The position numbers and the translations under genes were made by a program. From positions 1 through 47,508 of the forward strand of contig MFPD01000018.1 of NCBI GenBank assembly GCA_001784115.1: DNA of 47,508 nucleotides. The letters run 5' to 3'. How positions within the stretch are numbered: the stretch's first letter is position 1; the number at the start of each line of letters is the position of its first letter. Shown one piece after another: positions 6,785 through 14,207 of this stretch. This DNA comes from Candidatus Levybacteria bacterium RIFCSPLOWO2_02_FULL_37_18. Its GTDB lineage: Bacteria; Patescibacteriota; Microgenomatia; Levybacterales; UBA12049. The notes under the pieces are model-generated. The model did no database searches. It worked only from the letters and a program-made list of their open reading frames with translations, and was not told the DNA's origin.

Positions 6785-7165
6785 TTAGTATTTCTCTATC
6801 TTCCATTCGACTACGTCTCCATCTTTCGTCTTATAATCAGCAGGTCCTACATCAGACAACTTTCCATTTACATAAAACGCCCAATATTCATGCTTTTGAG
6901 CATCTGCTTTTCTGCCATTGATTGAAACCACCAATCCTGAACTATCCTTTTCAATTTCTGTTTTTTCTTTGAGGAGTGTTCATGCATCTTTTCCCGTTTG
7001 TCCTTTGTATGAGAATTGGTCTTGAGTTGTCTTTATGATTGTTGGTCGAACAGTCGAAGAAACAATAATCTGTTCAACAATACGTTTCTTACTATTGTTC
7101 TTAACCCAGACCAACCCGAAAACTAAAATAACAACTCCTATCCCAATGAATATTTTCTTTTTCAT
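6785..7165 (-). pseudogene. DUF4430 (transcobalamin-like) secreted protein interrupted by one in-frame UGA
   Basis: Starting at the ATG at 7165 the protein opens MKKKIFIGIGVVILVFGLVWV, a signal anchor, and reaches YKGQTGKDA before TGA at 6982-6980. The same frame then continues without a shift for about 64 codons: TLLKEKTEIEKD, then EYWAFYVNGKLSDVGPADY and DGDVVEWKIEKY, ending at TAA (6787-6785). YWaFYVNGk...G.adY...dGD.veW is the core of DUF4430, a fold shared with the beta domain of eukaryotic B12 carriers. Relatives usually have Leu where the UGA stands, so one TTA-to-TGA change explains it. A cobalamin riboswitch lies directly upstream, supporting a role in B12 capture. It may be a dead gene, a sequencing error or readthrough. 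Confidence 0.7.
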
Positions 7166-7225
7166 AAAAAAAACTCCTCGTTCCCGAAGAGTCGTTCTAC
7201 AAAAAAACTCCTGCTCGGGATATTT
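7166..7225 (-). promoter_or_regulatory. Expression platform of the cobalamin riboswitch (terminator/SD hairpin)
   Basis: ACTCTTC-GGGAAC-GAGGAGT forms a hairpin followed by a run of T and then the ATG. It thus combines an intrinsic-terminator look with capture of the GAGGAG ribosome site. Upstream, CCCGAGCAGGAGT could instead pair with ACTCTTCGGG, an alternative that would free the ribosome site. The competing pairings are visible; the switching direction is inferred from B12 riboswitches, which normally shut genes off when B12 is bound. Confidence 0.55.
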
Positions 7226-7237
7226 ACTACTACATGG

Positions 7238-7312
7238 GGCAGTATAGTTTTCTGGCTTTACAGTTGCGGCACAGCCACGGATTTTCACCGTGATTCCCTA
7301 TACAAACGTATA
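7238..7312 (-). ncRNA. Cobalamin riboswitch
   Basis: The minus strand contains GGTGAAAATCCGTGGCTGTG followed by CCGCAACTGTAA and then GCCAGAAAACTATACTGCC. These match the B12-box core (GGTgAAAATCC, CCgCaACTGT, GCCAG...CTGCC). GTATAG before the core can pair with CTATAC after it to close a stem. It lies upstream of the DUF4430 gene, the membrane protein and the adenosyltransferase. A -10-like TATAAA lies just before it. Confidence 0.85.
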
Positions 7313-7343
7313 TACTTTATAATTTTTACTTTTGAACTGTAAT

Positions 7344-7390
7344 CCTGCCTACCGGCAGGCAGGCAAGGTTTGCATTTTGCATTTTGAATT
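7344..7390 (+). repeat. GC palindrome and word repeats downstream of nrdJ
   Basis: CCTGCCTACCGGCAGGCAGG (7344-7363) is a further copy of the LPAGRQ-type palindrome, followed by TTTGCATTTTGCATTTTGAATT words. It lies between the nrdJ stop and the riboswitch promoter and could fold as a hairpin, but no T run follows it on the minus strand. Confidence 0.55.
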
Positions 7391-7396
7391 TTTGCT

Positions 7397-9856
7397 TTAG
7401 CACGCTGAATATCCGCATGAATAACATTTCTGGCAACCTTCTTCATAAGCTAAGCTTCCTCCGCCGCACTCAGGACAGAGGTCAAACAAACTCGTGTTTG
7501 ATACGCTTACGGCAAACGTTTCTTCTCTTCCATCGATTGCCAGCTGTTGCACAGGCGGGTCTATATCTGGAGCAATTGCGCCATTTGAACCACTTATCAG
7601 ACGTTCGTTTGTATGCCCGTTATTCTGCTTTGCAGAACCATTTGACCCTTCTCCTGCAACCGGTGTTGCCAACGGCTTATCTTCTACAAACCCATTCACT
7701 CGAAACCCGCAGTATTTGGCAATAACTTTAGCAACCGCATCGGGAAGCGAACGCACTTTATTTTCTCCAAATCCTACACTTCGCGCTCCTCCAAGTCCAG
7801 ATAATTCAGAAACTATTTTTCTCATTCTCTCTCTGGCCGGTACCGGACTTGAAAGTCTTAAAAATACCGAAATGACCCTTCCCAAAGCATCTGCCATCGC
7901 AGCAACGTCAGAGCCTGATTTGCCGTTAGTGATAAATACCTCAAAAGGTTTGCCTTCCTTGTGATTTATAGTGACATACATTTTCCCTACCGGGCTTTCC
8001 ACTTGATACGTTACTCCTTCAACCACCATGGGTCGTGGCACAAACGGATCGGTAGGAGCTTTTACTACTGGTTGAATTTCTTTCTTTTCTTCTTTTTTCT
8101 CGGAAACACGTTCTAAGATCGATTGCCTACTTCCATCTCTCATGTACGTTATCCCTTTGCAACCCAAGTCGTACGCTAGCATATATAATTTTTTTACATC
8201 CTCAACTGTATGGACACTGGGCGCATTGACTGTTTTTGAAATCGACGCATCAACGTATTTTTGCACAGTAGCTTGAACTCTGACATGATCTTCCGGAGTT
8301 AAGTCATTTGCCGCGACAAAATAATCAGGTCGGGCTTCTTGAGGATGTGCTTTTCTCCACTGCCCATACAAATGGTGATATACGAGTTGCTTACCAAGTC
8401 TACCCATGTGATAGTATTCAAATTCATACACCGGCTCAATTCCGGAAGAAGCAGCGGAGAGCAAGCTCGTTGTCCCTGTTGGAGCAGCTTGTAAAAGCAT
8501 TGAGTTTCGAATACCGTATTTTTTCATCTTACTCTTAATCTCTTCGGGTAACTGACTGATAAAATGTCCTTCCAGGTGTTTTTTAATATTAATTTTTGGG
8601 AAAGGTCCTTTTTCGCGGGCAATAGCAATTGACTCATCATACGCAACATCTCTGATGGTCTTGTAAATCTTATCTATAACAGGCACTACTTCTTCAGACC
8701 CGTAGCGAAGATGCATTTTAATCAAAGCATCTGCAAGTCCTAATGTACCAAGACCAATTCGCCGTTCTCCTTCTCTTTGCATTTGTTTTATTTCCGGGAA
8801 AACATACTGGTCTGCATCAACAACGTCATCCTGGAACCTAACCCCGATTCGGGCATGAACAGCTAGAGCCTCATAATCCATTTCTCCCGGCTTATCGACT
8901 TCGTATCCTTTCACAAAAGCAGAAAGGTTGAGTGAAGCTAAATTACAAACTCCCCAGGCTGGAAGTCCCTCTTCACCACATGGATTTACGCAATTAATCG
9001 TATTCCAATACCAGTTGTTGTACCACTTGTTGTAGCGCTCCATAAACACAAGTCCCGGTTCAGCCGAACGCCAAGCAGCAGTACAAATAAGATCCCACAA
9101 ATACCTGGCTTTTACCGTCTTATATACTTTTACTTTTTTACCTAAAGCTGTCCAGTGATCCAATATTCCATCCCACTTTTCATCGTACTGCGGATCCGAA
9201 GTATCCGGGAAAACCAAATCCCAATCCGCGTCTTTTTTGACCGCTTCCATGAAGGAATCGGAGACGCAAATAGAAAGGTTTGCACCGTTAATGCGGGTTA
9301 AGTCCTGCTTGACGGTAATGAATTCTTCGATATCCGGATGCCAATCCCACAGCATAAGCATTAAAGCACCTCTCCGGGAGCCTCCTTGTTGAATAATGTC
9401 ATGCGTTGCCAAAGAATACATTCCCGCCCAGTTAATAGGCCCAGATGAAAACCCGTTGACTTTTTTAACCCGTGCCCCCCGTGGCCGAAGAGAAGATATA
9501 TTAACCCCTACCCCACCGCCCCGCGCCATAATTTCTATCATGGCTTTTAAGTTATCTAGTATTCCATCCCGTGAGTCTTTTGGAGAAGGAATAACAAAGC
9601 AGTTATAAAATGTCACCCCGTACCCAGTTCCTGCTCCAGCAAGAACACGACCGCCGGGGACGAATTTAAAATCCTCCATGGCGTTATAAAACGTATCTTC
9701 CCATTTTTTTCTGACCTCTTTTTTCTCAACCGAAGCAATCCTCTTTGCAATTCTTCTCCACATTTCTTCAGGAGTTTGCTCAATGGGATTACCCTCTTTA
9801 TCTTTTAAAGAGTACCTGTCCAAAAATACTTTTTCCCTGACACCTTCAAGCTTCAT
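7397..9856 (-). CDS. nrdJ: Adenosylcobalamin-dependent ribonucleotide reductase (class II)
   Basis: This 819-residue enzyme reduces ribonucleotides to deoxyribonucleotides using a B12-derived radical. FKFVPGGRVLAGAGT (about residues 53-67) and FYNCFVIPSPKDSRDG (about 81-96) are class II landmarks, with the first redox cysteine in FYNC. INCVNPCGEEGLPAWGVCNL carries the N-x-C-x-E radical site and the second redox cysteine. APTGTTSLLSAASSGIEP is the phosphate-binding stretch. The C-terminus ends in CPECGG...CQKCYSCGYSAC, the redox-shuttle and zinc cysteines. It lies downstream of nrdR (77-base gap) and close to the B12 salvage genes, which would supply its cofactor. The length is typical. Confidence 0.95.
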   Translation of the reverse strand: MKLEGVREKVFLDRYSLKDKEGNPIEQTPEEMWRRIAKRIASVEKKEVRKKWEDTFYNAMEDFKFVPGGRVLAGAGTGYGVTFYNCFVIPSPKDSRDGILDNLKAMIEIMARGGGVGVNISSLRPRGARVKKVNGFSSGPINWAGMYSLATHDIIQQGGSRRGALMLMLWDWHPDIEEFITVKQDLTRINGANLSICVSDSFMEAVKKDADWDLVFPDTSDPQYDEKWDGILDHWTALGKKVKVYKTVKARYLWDLICTAAWRSAEPGLVFMERYNKWYNNWYWNTINCVNPCGEEGLPAWGVCNLASLNLSAFVKGYEVDKPGEMDYEALAVHARIGVRFQDDVVDADQYVFPEIKQMQREGERRIGLGTLGLADALIKMHLRYGSEEVVPVIDKIYKTIRDVAYDESIAIAREKGPFPKINIKKHLEGHFISQLPEEIKSKMKKYGIRNSMLLQAAPTGTTSLLSAASSGIEPVYEFEYYHMGRLGKQLVYHHLYGQWRKAHPQEARPDYFVAANDLTPEDHVRVQATVQKYVDASISKTVNAPSVHTVEDVKKLYMLAYDLGCKGITYMRDGSRQSILERVSEKKEEKKEIQPVVKAPTDPFVPRPMVVEGVTYQVESPVGKMYVTINHKEGKPFEVFITNGKSGSDVAAMADALGRVISVFLRLSSPVPARERMRKIVSELSGLGGARSVGFGENKVRSLPDAVAKVIAKYCGFRVNGFVEDKPLATPVAGEGSNGSAKQNNGHTNERLISGSNGAIAPDIDPPVQQLAIDGREETFAVSVSNTSLFDLCPECGGGSLAYEEGCQKCYSCGYSAC

Positions 9857-9933
9857 ATATATATGTAGCGTCTATAATTATTTTATCACACTATATGTAA
9901 GAATTATACCAAAATCTGTAATAAAACTGTAAT

Positions 9934-10383
9934 TTATCCAATCAGCCGCTTTACTTCTTTTTCAAATTCTTCAACATCAACAAACCGTCTAAAAACGCTT
10001 GAAAAACGAATATATGCTACCTTATCAAGTTTTTTTAACCGATTTGCAACCATCTGGCCTATTTTTTTACTTTCCACTTCAACTGAATCTGAGCTTAATA
10101 ATTCCCGCTCCACCTCTGTTACTATTTTTTCAATTTCAGAAATCGGTACCGTAGTCTTTTCACACGCTTTTAATATTCCCGTCCGAAGTTTGTCTCTGTT
10201 AAACTGTTCTCTTTTTCCATCTCTTTTAATTACCAGTAAGTAGATATTCTCAACTCTTTCATATGTCGTAAACCGCTTTTGACAAGAAACGCATGCTCGT
10301 CTTCTTCGAATTGTTTCTAAGTCCTCGCTGTCTCGCGTTTCTACCACCTCTGTATCTTTGCTTCCGCAATACGGACACTTCAT
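9934..10383 (-). CDS. nrdR: Transcriptional repressor NrdR
   Basis: NrdR senses ATP/dATP through an ATP-cone and represses ribonucleotide reductase genes. The ORF track starts at 10401; MKCPYCGSKDTEVVETR at 10383 is the canonical start, giving 149 residues. The zinc ribbon is CPYCG...CVSCQKRF (about residues 3-35) with RRRRAC-type basic residues between, followed by TYERVE. The ATP-cone runs from about VIKRDGKREQFNRDKL to the VAYIRFSSVFRRF segment. It precedes nrdJ on the same strand, and its own promoter carries two NrdR boxes, so both autoregulation and control of nrdJ are expected. Confidence 0.95.
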   Translation of the reverse strand: MKCPYCGSKDTEVVETRDSEDLETIRRRRACVSCQKRFTTYERVENIYLLVIKRDGKREQFNRDKLRTGILKACEKTTVPISEIEKIVTEVERELLSSDSVEVESKKIGQMVANRLKKLDKVAYIRFSSVFRRFVDVEEFEKEVKRLIG

Positions 10384-10441
10384 AACAAAATCAAAAGTCA
10401 AAAGTAATTAATTTTGAATTTTATTTGTAATTTTGACTCAA

Positions 10442-10493
10442 ACTCTATATCTAGTGCAAAAAAATCATACTGGCACTAAATATATTGTGTCAA
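10442..10493 (-). promoter_or_regulatory. nrdR promoter with two NrdR boxes
   Basis: On the minus strand TTGACA (10493-10488) and TATGAT (10469-10464) are 18 bases apart. CACTAAATATATTGTG (10474-10489) lies across the -35 and spacer, and ACTCTATATCTAGTGC (10442-10457) covers the start region. Both resemble the palindromic NrdR box (aCaCtATATatagTGt). Their centres are 32 bases apart, about three helical turns, the known spacing of functional pairs. Confidence 0.8.
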
Positions 10494-10589
10494 CTATCAA
10501 CTTCTGTATCAATTACTATCAATACAAAAAATTAGCTTCAGAGTTTGTGCTACGGAAAAAATGCAGAAAATCTTGAGTAAATATGGAAC

Positions 10590-11147
10590 TCAATTTGATA
10601 AAAATATACTTACTTGACCGTCAAAGCCCCTCAGTCTTTTATCGCTATGCATAAACTGTTCTTTTAGATTTTTTGGTCCAGTTTTGAGCAAAGAGGCAAG
10701 AATAGCTCTGTGTTTTTTAAGAGAACGGACAAGATTTTGAGCTTGATTTGCAATATCTTTTCCCTGTGTTTTTGCATCTTTTGCCAGCATTATTGCCTTT
10801 TCAAAATAATTCTCACTTTTTGAAATGGTAGAATATGCAAGCTCGGACTTATCAGCACGCTTTTTAAGAAGCATTATACCTGCTTGTAACCGCTTATCAG
10901 ACTCAAGCAGGTAAAACTCTGATTTTTTAAGTGAATCCGCGATTAAAAATTCGATGATTCTGTCTCGTATAACTTTTGCTATATATAACGGGCTGTCCGG
11001 TAAAAGACCCGGATACGGAAGTATATACTCTTCTCCTGAGGCAGTAGAAACAGAATCCAAAAACGCATCTTTTACCTGAGCGTATACCATCAAAGGATAT
11101 ATTAATAGACACATTGACAGCAGAAAGATTAAAACAAAATTTCTCAT
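10590..11147 (-). CDS. Secreted DUF5667-like helical protein, unknown role
   Basis: This 185-residue protein begins MRNFVLIFLLSMCLLIYPLMVYAQ, a signal peptide with a likely cut after YAQ. LPYPGLLPDSPLYIAKVIRDRI (about residues 43-64) is the hallmark of the DUF5667 family, followed by helices with KKSEFYLLESDKRLQAG. The rest is charged helix. It probably works outside the membrane; no catalytic motif is seen. Its start overlaps the CBS-methyltransferase stop by 4 bases, so the two are probably co-transcribed. The function of the family is unknown to me. Confidence 0.7.
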   Translation of the reverse strand: MRNFVLIFLLSMCLLIYPLMVYAQVKDAFLDSVSTASGEEYILPYPGLLPDSPLYIAKVIRDRIIEFLIADSLKKSEFYLLESDKRLQAGIMLLKKRADKSELAYSTISKSENYFEKAIMLAKDAKTQGKDIANQAQNLVRSLKKHRAILASLLKTGPKNLKEQFMHSDKRLRGFDGQVSIFLSN

Positions 11148-12388
11148 CTTTTCCCAACTATATTAAGCCAGTAACTTTTTGACTCATTAAATGGATATGT
11201 AAACAACTGCCCGTACATCTCGCTTCCATAAAACTCAAGATGCCGAAAACCGGCTTTTCGTAAAACACTGCTTACCTGATCTTTATCCATATGTAAAGTT
11301 GGAAGACTATTGGCTGTTCGAAATATCCATTTCCCCTTATTATAATCAAAAATCATACGCGTATAGGTAATCATCTTCCCTCTTTTATTGCTGTAAAAGC
11401 TTATTGAAAGATTTCCTTCCTTTTTAGATGGATTATAGCGCTGGATAAAATCCCTCATTCCTCCCTGCTCGTTATAAAACCGGTGGAAATTTGCGATCTG
11501 AAATATAAACAAAGATCTTTTTTGATTCATGACATTTTTTATTCCTGATAGAATATTTTTTTCAGTAAACGATACATGAGGCAATGCATTACCCATAAAA
11601 ATTACTGCGTCAATATCGCTAGGTATTAGATTGACAATTTTTTTATATGGCCCTCTTAAAAAGGTTATTTTTTCCTGAAGGTGTTTTGGGAGTTTCTCTT
11701 TCTTTTTTTCGGCAAAATCAGTCATAATTCCGCTTACTTCAAGCCCAAATACCTCAAATCCTTTTTGCGCTAAAGCAATCGTATGTTCACCAGTACTTGA
11801 AGCGATATCAATTACTTTTACCACTTTTTCTCGCCTAAAAAGAGTTAATAAATCTGGGATTTCACCAGCAAGTCTTTTTTTCCAATCTATAACTAAGTCA
11901 TAATATCGAGCAAGCCAATCGTAAAATCCTTCTTCTTCATGTAAGGGAAGCCTTTTTTGAATAACAGCTTCAAAAATATCACCCTTAGATACTATACCAA
12001 TTAGTTTATCTTGTGAATCAACAACTGGAAGACGCCCGATTTTATGAACAAACATGAGTGATTGGGCTTTTAAAAGAGGTGTGTCTTCGGTTACTGTCTG
12101 AAGGTTTTTACTCATGATTTTTTCTGCCGGCAGGCTCAAAACATCGGCTGTCTTTTTTTCCATGCTCTCAAAATCCGAGGCATGAACCGGATCTTCGATA
12201 AATTCTGATACCGAGGGAAAAAGTTGCGCAATAATATCTCTTTCTGTTATAAAACCAACAAGTTTTAATCCGTCTACTACGGGAACTCCGTTAATTCCTC
12301 TGCCAAAAATAATCCGCGCGACATCTTTGATGGCCGTGTTGACGGTTACATAGTCAACTTCCCGATTCATTACATCAGAGACTTTCAT
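11144..12388 (-). CDS. Fusion of two CBS domains and a SAM-dependent methyltransferase
   Basis: The ATG at 12388 (MKVSDVMNREVDYVT) is preferred over 12442 because it begins the first CBS domain exactly; it gives 414 residues. CBS 1 spans about residues 1-55 (GINGVPVVDG..LVGFITERDI) and CBS 2 about 88-145 (IGRLPVVDSQDKLIGIVSKGDI). A class I methyltransferase follows: WLARYYDLVID, motif I VIDIASSTGEHTIALAQKGFEVFGLEVS (glycines partly replaced by serines), then DAVIFMGNALPHV. CBS pairs sense adenine nucleotides, so methylation may be gated by nucleotide level or SAM itself. The substrate is unknown; the C-terminal half resembles small-molecule methyltransferases more than rRNA enzymes. Confidence 0.8.
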   Translation of the reverse strand: MKVSDVMNREVDYVTVNTAIKDVARIIFGRGINGVPVVDGLKLVGFITERDIIAQLFPSVSEFIEDPVHASDFESMEKKTADVLSLPAEKIMSKNLQTVTEDTPLLKAQSLMFVHKIGRLPVVDSQDKLIGIVSKGDIFEAVIQKRLPLHEEEGFYDWLARYYDLVIDWKKRLAGEIPDLLTLFRREKVVKVIDIASSTGEHTIALAQKGFEVFGLEVSGIMTDFAEKKKEKLPKHLQEKITFLRGPYKKIVNLIPSDIDAVIFMGNALPHVSFTEKNILSGIKNVMNQKRSLFIFQIANFHRFYNEQGGMRDFIQRYNPSKKEGNLSISFYSNKRGKMITYTRMIFDYNKGKWIFRTANSLPTLHMDKDQVSSVLRKAGFRHLEFYGSEMYGQLFTYPFNESKSYWLNIVGKR

Positions 12389-12503
12389 AGACGAATTTTT
12401 CTCCCCTACTTTATCATTTGCAGAAAAAAATAGCAAGAACAAAGAATTCTTCTTACAAGCTTATTACCCCCCCCTTCCGGTATGTTTCCGTAAATATCCG
12501 GCA

Positions 12504-12650
12504 CTACTCTCTTCTTAACAGCGTTTTCATACCAAGACCAAGATGCGGTCTATGATAGAGATATCTATCTAAGAAAACTTCTACATATTTGTTCAGTTCC
12601 GGTATCTCTTTTGGTTTGTATTTAATCCATCCTAAACATTCTTTTCTTAC
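12504..12650 (-). pseudogene. Transposase C-terminal fragment (IS481/IS3-like)
   Basis: The frame ending in TAG at 12504 encodes KYKPKEIPELNKYVEVFLD followed by RYLYHRPHLGLGMKT. The N-x-x-x-x..(H/E)RPHxxLGMKT ending is the C-terminus of integrase-type DDE transposases. No catalytic residues remain. Its reading frame overlaps the end of the reverse transcriptase remnant, so two mobile-gene remnants are joined here. Confidence 0.6.
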
Positions 12651-13193
12651 TACTTGTTCTAAGTACTCTGTGGTACGGGAAATGAATCCATCCTAGGAAA
12701 TCAACACCGGAAAAATGGGTTTTAATATAAACTTTATCTGGATGTAATGAGAGCTTTAATCTCATCTCTAAAAATTTAGATATTTTGGGTATCAGATTTT
12801 CCAAATAGGATTTATCTGTATGAAAAACTACAAAGTCATCAGCGTAACGAACAAAACTTGATGGTCGATAGTTGCAAAAAATTTCCTAATGTCACCCTTT
12901 AGGACCCATGTAGTTTTGTTATTGTTTTTAGAGACTTTTCGAGAGAATTCTCTAAAACGGTTTAATGCTTTGTGCGTACCCTTATTGTTTCAGCAGGAAT
13001 AGGAATCAAAAATGAACTTCTGGTCGAAGTAAGGATATAAAATTCTATAAATTGCGTGATGGACAATCCGGTCAGCCACTGTGGCCTTGTGTATATCACG
13101 AGGTTTTGGGTCGTTAATCTTGAAAGCGTAGTAGGTGCTGTGCGTATAGGTCTTACTAAGAAGTGCATTGCGAAGTTGCATTCTCTCTCTCAT
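12622..13193 (-). pseudogene. Decayed reverse transcriptase
   Basis: From the ATG at 13193 the frame encodes RERMQLRNALLSKTYTHSTY, then INDPKPRDIHKATVADRIVHHAIYR, typical of group II-like bacterial reverse transcriptases. It hits TGA at FDSYSC*, then continues in frame as NNKGTHKALNRF and KGDIRKFFATIDH (the catalytic D of palm motif). A deletion of perhaps 70 residues with a frame change follows, and the sequence resumes at SFVRYADDFVVF, the YADD active site, and VDFLGWIHFPYHRVLRT. The N-terminal portion upstream is lost. It cannot be a working enzyme. The two ORF-track entries here are pieces of it. Confidence 0.8.
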
Positions 13194-13316
13194 AAAGCCT
13201 TAGCCGTATATAATCTCAATCTGTATCTGCCGGAAGGGTCTCGAAAAGAGTATATCCGTTCGATATAACCAATCTGGTAATAAGGATAACAGGTATCTCA
13301 TAAATACCCATTTTTA

Positions 13317-13331
13317 TGGTATAATTTAAGC
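13317..13331 (+). promoter_or_regulatory. Extended -10 promoter directly before the AbiEii pair
   Basis: TGGTATAAT (13317-13325) is an extended -10 box ending six bases before the ATG at 13332. Transcription would start at or within a few bases of the ATG, so the message is probably leaderless. Confidence 0.55.
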
Positions 13332-13595
13332 ATGTATAATTGGTCTATCGATGAAGAATACTTCAAAAAAAATAATCCTAAAAAGTATAAATTATGGAGG
13401 CTAACCCAGCTTATTAACTATGGACTAGATGGGGAAAAGCTAGATAGGGAGGAGGTTAAAAAAGCCTGGCCAGAGATTAAAGATCAACTTGATCCTTATG
13501 CTAAGAGGGCTATAGAATTTTTATTATGGGGAAAAGTATACTCACTACCGAACAACTTAACTTTCTGGAATATGCACAAGCACAAGCTTCCATAG
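13332..13595 (+). CDS. Antitoxin-like partner of the AbiEii-type nucleotidyltransferase
   Basis: This is an 87-residue acidic and basic helical protein (YNWSIDEEYFKKNNPKKYK, then WRLTQLINYGLDGEKL). A short protein with a 'LWRLTQLINYGL.GEKL' motif commonly sits ahead of DUF1814/AbiEii nucleotidyltransferases in CPR and other genomes. It overlaps the toxin gene by 70 bases, tight enough to couple translation. It has no recognisable DNA-binding motif, so whether it acts as a protein antitoxin is inference from position. Confidence 0.6.
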   Translation: MYNWSIDEEYFKKNNPKKYKLWRLTQLINYGLDGEKLDREEVKKAWPEIKDQLDPYAKRAIEFLLWGKVYSLPNNLTFWNMHKHKLP

Positions 13596-14206
13596 TCAAA
13601 AACTTCTACCTTACAGGTGGCACTGCTTTAGCTGAGTTTTATTTCCAACACCGGTTATCAGAAGATATTGATCTTTTTTCAGAAAACGAGGTAAGGGTAG
13701 CTGCGGTAGAGGCGTTTTTACAAGGAGCTTCATCTAAACTTGGCATTTCAGAAATCGTCAAGCAAAACTTTCTTGGTCTTTATACATACCAACTGAAATA
13801 TAAAAATGGCACAACACTAAAGGTTGATTTTAGCTATTATCCATTTCCTAAAATTGAAGAGGGTATCCGCTTTGGTAAATTGGAAGTCTCCAGTATGTAT
13901 GATATTGCTGTTAATAAAATTCATACCATTGCCTCAAGAACGCGTGCCAGAGATTATATTGACATGTTTTTTATTATTAAAAGCTCCAATATACCCTCTG
14001 GTAAATACCTTGAACAGTTAAGGTTAGATAGTAAGGCAAAGTTTGATTGGCCTTTGGAAAATAAAAACCTCGTTGCGGCATTTTTGAAAGTTAAAGATCT
14101 TAAAAATGAGGATTTTCCTAAAATGTTGGTAGACTTTGATCAAGAAGAGATGGAAAAATTTTTCCTTGACCTTGCCAGATCATTAGAAAAGCAAATATTT
14201 AAATAA
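13526..14206 (+). CDS. AbiEii/AbiGii-type nucleotidyltransferase toxin
   Basis: This is a 226-residue protein of the nucleotidyltransferase fold. FYLTGGTALAEFYFQHRLSEDIDLF (about residues 29-53) holds the GG..AL motif and the DxD metal ligands (DIDLF). A third acidic residue is probably in LKVDFSYYPF (about 98-107). KIHTIASRTRARDYIDMFFI is the conserved helix seen in DUF1814 proteins. Characterised AbiEii proteins use NTPs and block growth; some relatives modify tRNA. Here the partner is the overlapping 87-aa gene, not a classical AbiEi. It lies next to mobile-gene remnants, a typical setting. Confidence 0.8.
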   Translation: MGKSILTTEQLNFLEYAQAQASIVKNFYLTGGTALAEFYFQHRLSEDIDLFSENEVRVAAVEAFLQGASSKLGISEIVKQNFLGLYTYQLKYKNGTTLKVDFSYYPFPKIEEGIRFGKLEVSSMYDIAVNKIHTIASRTRARDYIDMFFIIKSSNIPSGKYLEQLRLDSKAKFDWPLENKNLVAAFLKVKDLKNEDFPKMLVDFDQEEMEKFFLDLARSLEKQIFK

Positions 14207-14207
14207 A

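Noticed and set aside
6980-7288. ORF-track start at 7288 for the DUF4430 gene
   Set aside because: The first 41 residues are translation of the cobalamin riboswitch and its hairpin; the real start is the ATG at 7165.
7344-7368. GC palindrome as rho-independent terminator of nrdJ
   Set aside because: The hairpin is plausible, but no T run follows on the minus strand and the same unit lies inside coding sequences.
6980-13010. UGA read as an amino acid (alternative genetic code), suggested by in-frame UGAs in the DUF4430 and reverse transcriptase genes
   Set aside because: comF and the PH-domain gene end at UGA in the right place, and the reverse transcriptase has other damage. The standard bacterial code fits.
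12990-13268. ORFs 12962-13168, 12990-13193 and 13056-13268 as separate genes
   Set aside because: The 12990-13193 frame is a piece of the reverse transcriptase remnant and the others are shadows in different frames.
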